A DNA stretch of 64,000 nucleotides from Salminus brasiliensis (taxonomy: Eukaryota > Chordata > Actinopteri > Characiformes > Bryconidae), in contig NC_132894.1 of NCBI RefSeq assembly GCF_030463535.1, forward strand, positions 34,244,125 to 34,308,124, given 5' to 3'. The notes below the pieces were generated by a model. The model did not search any database. It was not told the origin of the DNA and was given only the letters and a program-made list of their open reading frames with translations. Below, piece after piece: positions 60,027 to 64,000 of the stretch. Position 1 is the stretch's first letter; every line of letters starts with the position of its first letter. The position numbers were made by a program, and so were the translations under genes.

Positions 60027-60199
60027 ATGATTCGGACCATTGGAGAATGGTTCTGGTGGGACCGCCTCTGGCTGCCTGTCAACCTGACATGGGCGGATCT
60101 GGAGGACAAAGATGGCCGTGTCTACGCCAAAGTCTCAGACTTGTACATCACCTTGCCCTACTCAGTAGGCTTCCTCATAGTTCGCTATGTGTTTGAAAG
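60027..60199 (+). CDS. cers3: cers3 coding exon 1
   Basis: Residues 1-57 plus two bases of codon 58. The acceptor-like tttttctacaaag before the ATG (60018/60019) suggests an upstream noncoding exon. Donor GAAAG/gtgggt. It lies between two copies of repeat block B. Confidence 0.9.
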
Positions 60200-62495
60200 G
60201 TGGGTTTTCACAGAATCAAGGTCCAGCTTATAGCCATCCAGTGGTCACTGGGTCCCCTGTTAAAAAAAGGAGAGGTGGAATTCAGGTCATGTTCGGTGTA
60301 CTGTAGGACTTTTGGTTCTTTAGGTTTAGTGTTTAGTTAGAGGTTAAAATGGCATAGCATGCAAATGGCAGGTGGGCAAGGGCTAGCGATGTAAACACTA
60401 TGGGGGGAAGGGAAAACTTACAAAAAAAAGTTTAACCTCACATTTAACTCAAAACTGAATGTGAAACATCCAACTAACATGATAGATTGTAATATTTGAA
60501 TTCTGTCTCTATTATAGATTCATATCTAATTTATTAGAGATGAATAAAATATCGAAACTATTAGAGATTAATAAGAAAATAGACATATTTCTTTGGAAAA
60601 TAAGATGATTTTTTTTGTTTTTCTAACAAACTATTGGTTCAAAATGAACCAATCAGAATGTATTTTGGTTGCTGGGCAGCTATTCCATAGCTCAGCCAAT
60701 CATTACAGCCTGTATCACTTTGGGTATTTTCATAATATAAAAACAAAACATGGAAAATATCAAAATTGTACCTGGAATACTGTGCTCCTATGTTACTGTG
60801 TGATGGGGCAGGAGAATTGAAAATGAGTAAAATAGGGGAACGAATCAGTGAATCAACAAATCAACAAATCAACAAATCATATCAATAAATATATAAGAAT
60901 TAATAAAAGAAAAAGAAAAAATAAAGATACAGGGATTCTTTACACATTTTTTACATGATTTGCATTTACACATATACATGATCCTGCTCTTTTTCAGGTT
61001 TGTAGGCACAGCGTTTGCCGCCTGCCTCGGCGTGAGAGAGAAGAACAAATACGTAGTAGAGTCCAATCCCATCCTGGAGCATTATTTCACCACACAGTCC
61101 AAAACCCCGGCAAAGGTAGGGCACAGCACTCCTCCACAGTTCTACTTAACTCATTTCTTAAGAGCCAGCAATCATTATTTACAGTCATGACATATTACCA
61201 AGTACTGAGTTCATAATAATAATGGGATTCAGGAATCTCTGACATGCCAGATTAGCTGTGGTTGAGCAGTAAATGAGCAGGTATGTACAGACAAACATTG
61301 CTCATGCCAGTGACGACACAGAAAGAGTCTCGGTTGTTTACAGCAGGTGAGATGGGAATTTACTGCATGTGAAATAATTAACATCAGTTTTATAGGCCCT
61401 AAAATTGAACCCTGTGGGACGCCACAGTTTATACTATTTGGTAAGCACTTCAAAGCAGTTTCTGCATTAGAGTTAATATTAAAATAATAAACCTACTGTT
61501 CAAGACGTTTAAGGTGAAACAGCTAGGGAATGCTATCTGATCTGGTTACATTGGAGATGCATTTCAGAGACGAAGAAGTGTAAACAGAATCCGGTCAAAA
61601 TGGATCCAGATACCATCTGGATACAAAACACCTGTTAAAGGCAGGTGTAAACAAACATGCGTTCTCTGTCCAGATATTATCTGACCACCTTCCCTGATCA
61701 CAATGCGCCTTTGGGGTGTTTACACCCGTTTTTTCATTCAGTCAAGTGAAATCCGAAACGTAATCTGATCACCCAAACCAAAGCTGTAAATGCCAGATGT
61801 AAACAAGCCCTTAGCGTCTCACGTCCTTGAAGCAGGAACCTGCTGAAGAGCAGCTTTGCCCAGCAGAAATGCCATGCTGGTCTGAGTTGGTTTATGCTGG
61901 TACAGTGCCGCTGCGCCACTGGTGGACCAGAATTCCACTTAAGGCTTTAATGGTTGCAATTAAATCATAATTCATATTTATATAAATCCCAGTCCATCAT
62001 TAGATTATCTCTCTATCTCTTTGTCGGTCCAGGCAGATGTTCAGGGCCTGTCCAAAAAATGCAGCTGGTCCAGCAGACAGGTGGAGCGCTGGTTCAGGAG
62101 GAGGCGGAACCAGGAGCGCCCCGGGGTGCTGAAGAAGTTTAGAGAGGCCAGGTCAGTCCAGCACCTACAGAACATAGTCTGGTTGGATTTGAGGGCTTAT
62201 TGAAGCAAGCTGCCAATCACCAGAGAACCAGCTACTGAACATCTGTAGGTCTAAACTATGGTTCTAGAGCATCCCAGGCTTTTTATGTTATTAATATTGG
62301 AGCATATACCAATAACCTGTGAGAAATGCTATGAAAGCTCCATTAAACATTATGTATGAGAATTCTGGACATGGCCAAAAGGTTCCTGGACGTTTGAACT
62401 GCCCTTAATGATCTTCTCTCTGCACTGTTTCCCATAGCTGGAGATTTGTGTTTTACCTAGCAGCCTTCATTGGTGGCATCGTAGCCCTGCATGAT
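60027..62495 (+). CDS. cers3: Ceramide synthase (CERS2/3 group), 5' part of gene
   Basis: Four exons join in frame (60027-60199, 60998-61115, 62033-62151, 62438-62495) to give residues 1-156; the gene continues past the window. Ceramide synthases are multi-pass ER membrane enzymes that join a fatty acyl-CoA to sphinganine or sphingosine. Residues 1-30 are very like CERS2/3 ([19 protein letters not shown]), with the family N-glycosylation site NLT at 19-21. The first membrane segment is at about 36-55. The homeobox-like region at about 70-128 contains [16 protein letters not shown], and the second membrane segment starts near 139 ([15 protein letters not shown]). The Lag1p motif and catalytic TLC residues lie in missing exons. 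The sequence looks closest to CERS2, but position next to lins1 and asb7 favours cers3. The ATG has G at -3. Confidence 0.9.
60431..60680 (+). repeat. Direct repeat block B' in cers3 intron 1
   Basis: About 85-90% like 59314-59558 by eye: tttaacctcacatttaactc at the start and tattttggttgctgggcagc at the end. Confidence 0.85.
60998..61115 (+). CDS. cers3: cers3 coding exon 2
   Basis: Residues 58-97 ([18 protein letters not shown]...TPAK). Acceptor tgctctttttcag, donor AAAG/gtaggg, phase 0. Confidence 0.9.
61375..61490 (-). mobile_element. LINE reverse-transcriptase fragment in cers3 intron 2
   Basis: The minus strand reads [12 protein letters not shown], the RT motif; it is an inverse copy of 59571-59706. 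Confidence 0.65.
61500..62032. other. cers3 intron 2, remaining part
   Basis: 61560-61810 has imperfect inverted blocks (gtaaacagaatccggtca; gaaatccgaaacgtaatctg) of the kind found in small fish DNA transposons. The class is uncertain. Confidence 0.35.
62033..62151 (+). CDS. cers3: cers3 coding exon 3 (homeobox-like region)
   Basis: Residues 98-136 plus two bases ([20 protein letters not shown]...KKFREA). Acceptor tttgtcggtccag, donor CCAG/gtcagt, phase 2. Confidence 0.93.
62438..62495 (+). CDS. cers3: cers3 coding exon 4
   Basis: 58 nt, residues 137-156 ([20 protein letters not shown]). Acceptor ctgtttcccatag, donor CATGAT/gtgagt, phase 0. The next exon (KPWFYD-like) is not found before the window ends. 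Confidence 0.9.
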
Positions 62496-62687
62496 GTGAG
62501 TATTTGTACCTTTTGACAAATTTAAAATGTGTGCAACTCAAAAACATGGCCTAGAAGCTCTAACATGTAGCAGGCCCACAGAGCTGGCTGTATTGTTAGG
62601 GGTTTCTGATCTGGGATCAGTTTGGATTTGAGACTAAATTAATAAATAAATTCCAGAATAAATTCCAGCTGTGGCTAAATAAGTGTA

Positions 62688-63152
62688 TATACACCAAAAA
62701 TTTCCAAAAGTTTGTAGACACCCCTTCTAATGGATGAATGCATTCAGCTACTTTAGGTTGCACCTATTGCTGACACAGATGTGGGAATGCACATAGACAC
62801 ACAGCTTGTCTAGTCTCTGTAGAGAAGTACTGAAGCAGATACACCTAAACAATGAACCTATTGGCACTGTGCCTAATGCCAGGTGTAGGTTAGAAGGGTA
62901 TAAAGACCCCCCAGCATTGAGCTGTGGAGCATTGGAACTGTGTTCTCTGGATGGACGGTGCTTCATCCAATAATTCGGAGATGGGTTGGGGAGCTGGGGA
63001 TGATTCCTTACAGCAATGCTCCTCCAAAATCTAGTAGAAGATCTTCCCTGGACGGACAATCAAGTAAAAGTAGTATAAACGTTATTTTAATACCATTGAT
63101 TTTGGAAGGAACAACAAATGAGTCAAGGTGTCCCAATACTTTTGTCCCAATA
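62688..63152 (-). mobile_element. Tc1/mariner-like element in cers3 intron 4
   Basis: Left end tttccaaaagtttgtagaca, interior ctccaaaatctagtagaaga, right end gtgtcccaatacttttgtcc. Confidence 0.7.
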
Positions 63153-63606
63153 CTGTTCACATTGCATCAGCTGTTTTTGCTGCCTAGTTTGCATTGTATG
63201 CTCTCGCTAAGTGACGTCCTAGTGGTGGAGAATGCGGGCTTTCCACACTACCGGTTTCCTGGCTATTGTTTTTTCAAGGATGTTATTTGGTTTAAAAAAA
63301 TGGGGCCTGGTCGTGCAAGCACTGCGACAGGTGTGCTTTCTCAACTTTGGGCACCAGGCTGAACACATTGGCCAAACAGTGACTCACCATGACATGCCTT
63401 GGCCAAGCAATGCAATGCCAGCTATTGTAATCATGAAGTGATCACTGTGGAAGTATGCAATCATGACTGTGAGCCAAATGGATAACCAATTCTGGGAATT
63501 CTAATAAGGCCTCAGTCTCAGTCACTGTTGAAATGTGCATAACTGTGATGGTGTTAGAAGGTTTACACAGGTTACACAGGCCCACATGTCAAGTATTCAC
63601 CTTCTT
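63153..63606. other. cers3 intron 4, no exon seen
   Basis: The plus-strand ORF running through 62940-63362 starts in the transposon and has no CerS-like sequence. No next CerS exon is present. Confidence 0.45.
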
Positions 63607-63740
63607 GAGCACATTACTGTCATAATTAACAGCAGTTTCATAGGCCCTAAAATTGAACCCTGTGGGACGCCACAATATATGCTATTTGGTAAGTACTTCA
63701 AAGCAGTTTCTGCATTAGGATTAATATTAAAATAATAAAC
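63607..63740 (-). mobile_element. LINE-derived fragment, second inverse copy
   Basis: Near-identical to 61375-61490 (aggccctaaaattgaaccct, then gtgggacgccaca). Confidence 0.7.
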
Positions 63741-63754
63741 CTATAGTTAACGGG

Positions 63755-63870
63755 GTTTGAGGCCTTGCTCAAGGGCCCAACAGAGGCAGCTTAGTGGAAC
63801 CAGGTATTGAACCCACAACCTTGAAATTGATTTCCCCAGTGCTCTAACAACTGAGCCCAATTCTCTTAAA
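63755..63870. mobile_element. Fragment of the repeat at 42600-42915
   Basis: Shares ccttgctcaagggcccaaca, ggcagctt and a degenerate gctctaacaactgagccc. Confidence 0.6.
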
Positions 63871-64000
63871 AGTGTGTATTTACATAAGCTGTACTACTGC
63901 AATCCATGAATTCTATTACAGTGAAAACATCACCATTAGTTAGATCATAGATTAATTATGTGTAAATACACAGTTATTATAGACTATATATATATATATT

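Noticed and set aside
62940-63362. 140-codon plus-strand ORF next to cers3
   Set aside because: Begins inside a mariner-like element and does not resemble the next CerS exon.

Overview
The window is vertebrate nuclear DNA, almost certainly from a teleost fish. The evidence is spliced genes with GT-AG introns, dense microsatellites, tRNA-derived SINEs with an L2-type tail, and many copies of small non-autonomous Tc1/mariner-like elements. The style of the SINEs and of the tail (ending in a ctctggataagagc-type motif) suggests an otophysan such as a characin or catfish, but this cannot be fixed from sequence alone. I see no prokaryotic features, CRISPR array, rRNA or intact tRNA gene.

Three protein genes are supported by exon-by-exon reconstruction. 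asb7 (minus strand, coding exons 31544-31683, 34214-34819 and 40079-40289) gives an uninterrupted 318-residue ankyrin-repeat/SOCS-box protein, the same length as human ASB7. lins1 (plus strand, six coding exons between 45066 and 51346) gives a 662-residue Lines homologue. The 5' part of a ceramide synthase gene of the CERS2/CERS3 group (plus strand, four coding exons between 60027 and 62495, 156 residues) runs off the right edge; its position next to lins1 and asb7 makes cers3 the best name. The order and relative orientation asb7 / lins1 / cers3 (asb7 divergent from the other two) match human 15q26.3. The three proteins have unrelated jobs: a substrate adaptor of a Cullin-5 ubiquitin ligase, a Lines-family protein and a sphingolipid enzyme. 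The block is conserved linkage, not a pathway.

Layout. Positions 1-28 kb are gene-poor and full of repeats: a 14-bp minisatellite (6557-8090), a 23-bp minisatellite (16862-17550), a long-TIR MITE (9666-10150), SINEs, L2 fragments and a tandem block rich in AGAACC/GGTTCT (23930-26740). About 28.4-31.5 kb may hold a long asb7 3' UTR. asb7 covers about 31.5-42.3 kb, with a CpG-rich promoter at its 5' end. lins1 covers about 44-51.5 kb. The 51.5-60 kb interval is intergenic or 5' noncoding cers3, with a triplicated 400-bp repeat. cers3 begins at 60 kb.

The most interesting non-gene structures are: a perfect 43-bp inverted repeat in a lins1 intron; a perfect 29-bp hairpin with a 6-nt loop at 28191-28254; a mariner-like remnant that ends at the polypyrimidine tract of a lins1 exon; and a duplicated segment around the first coding exon of cers3 in which one copy looks like the other with the exon-bearing 0.7 kb missing. 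I found no new multi-gene system.
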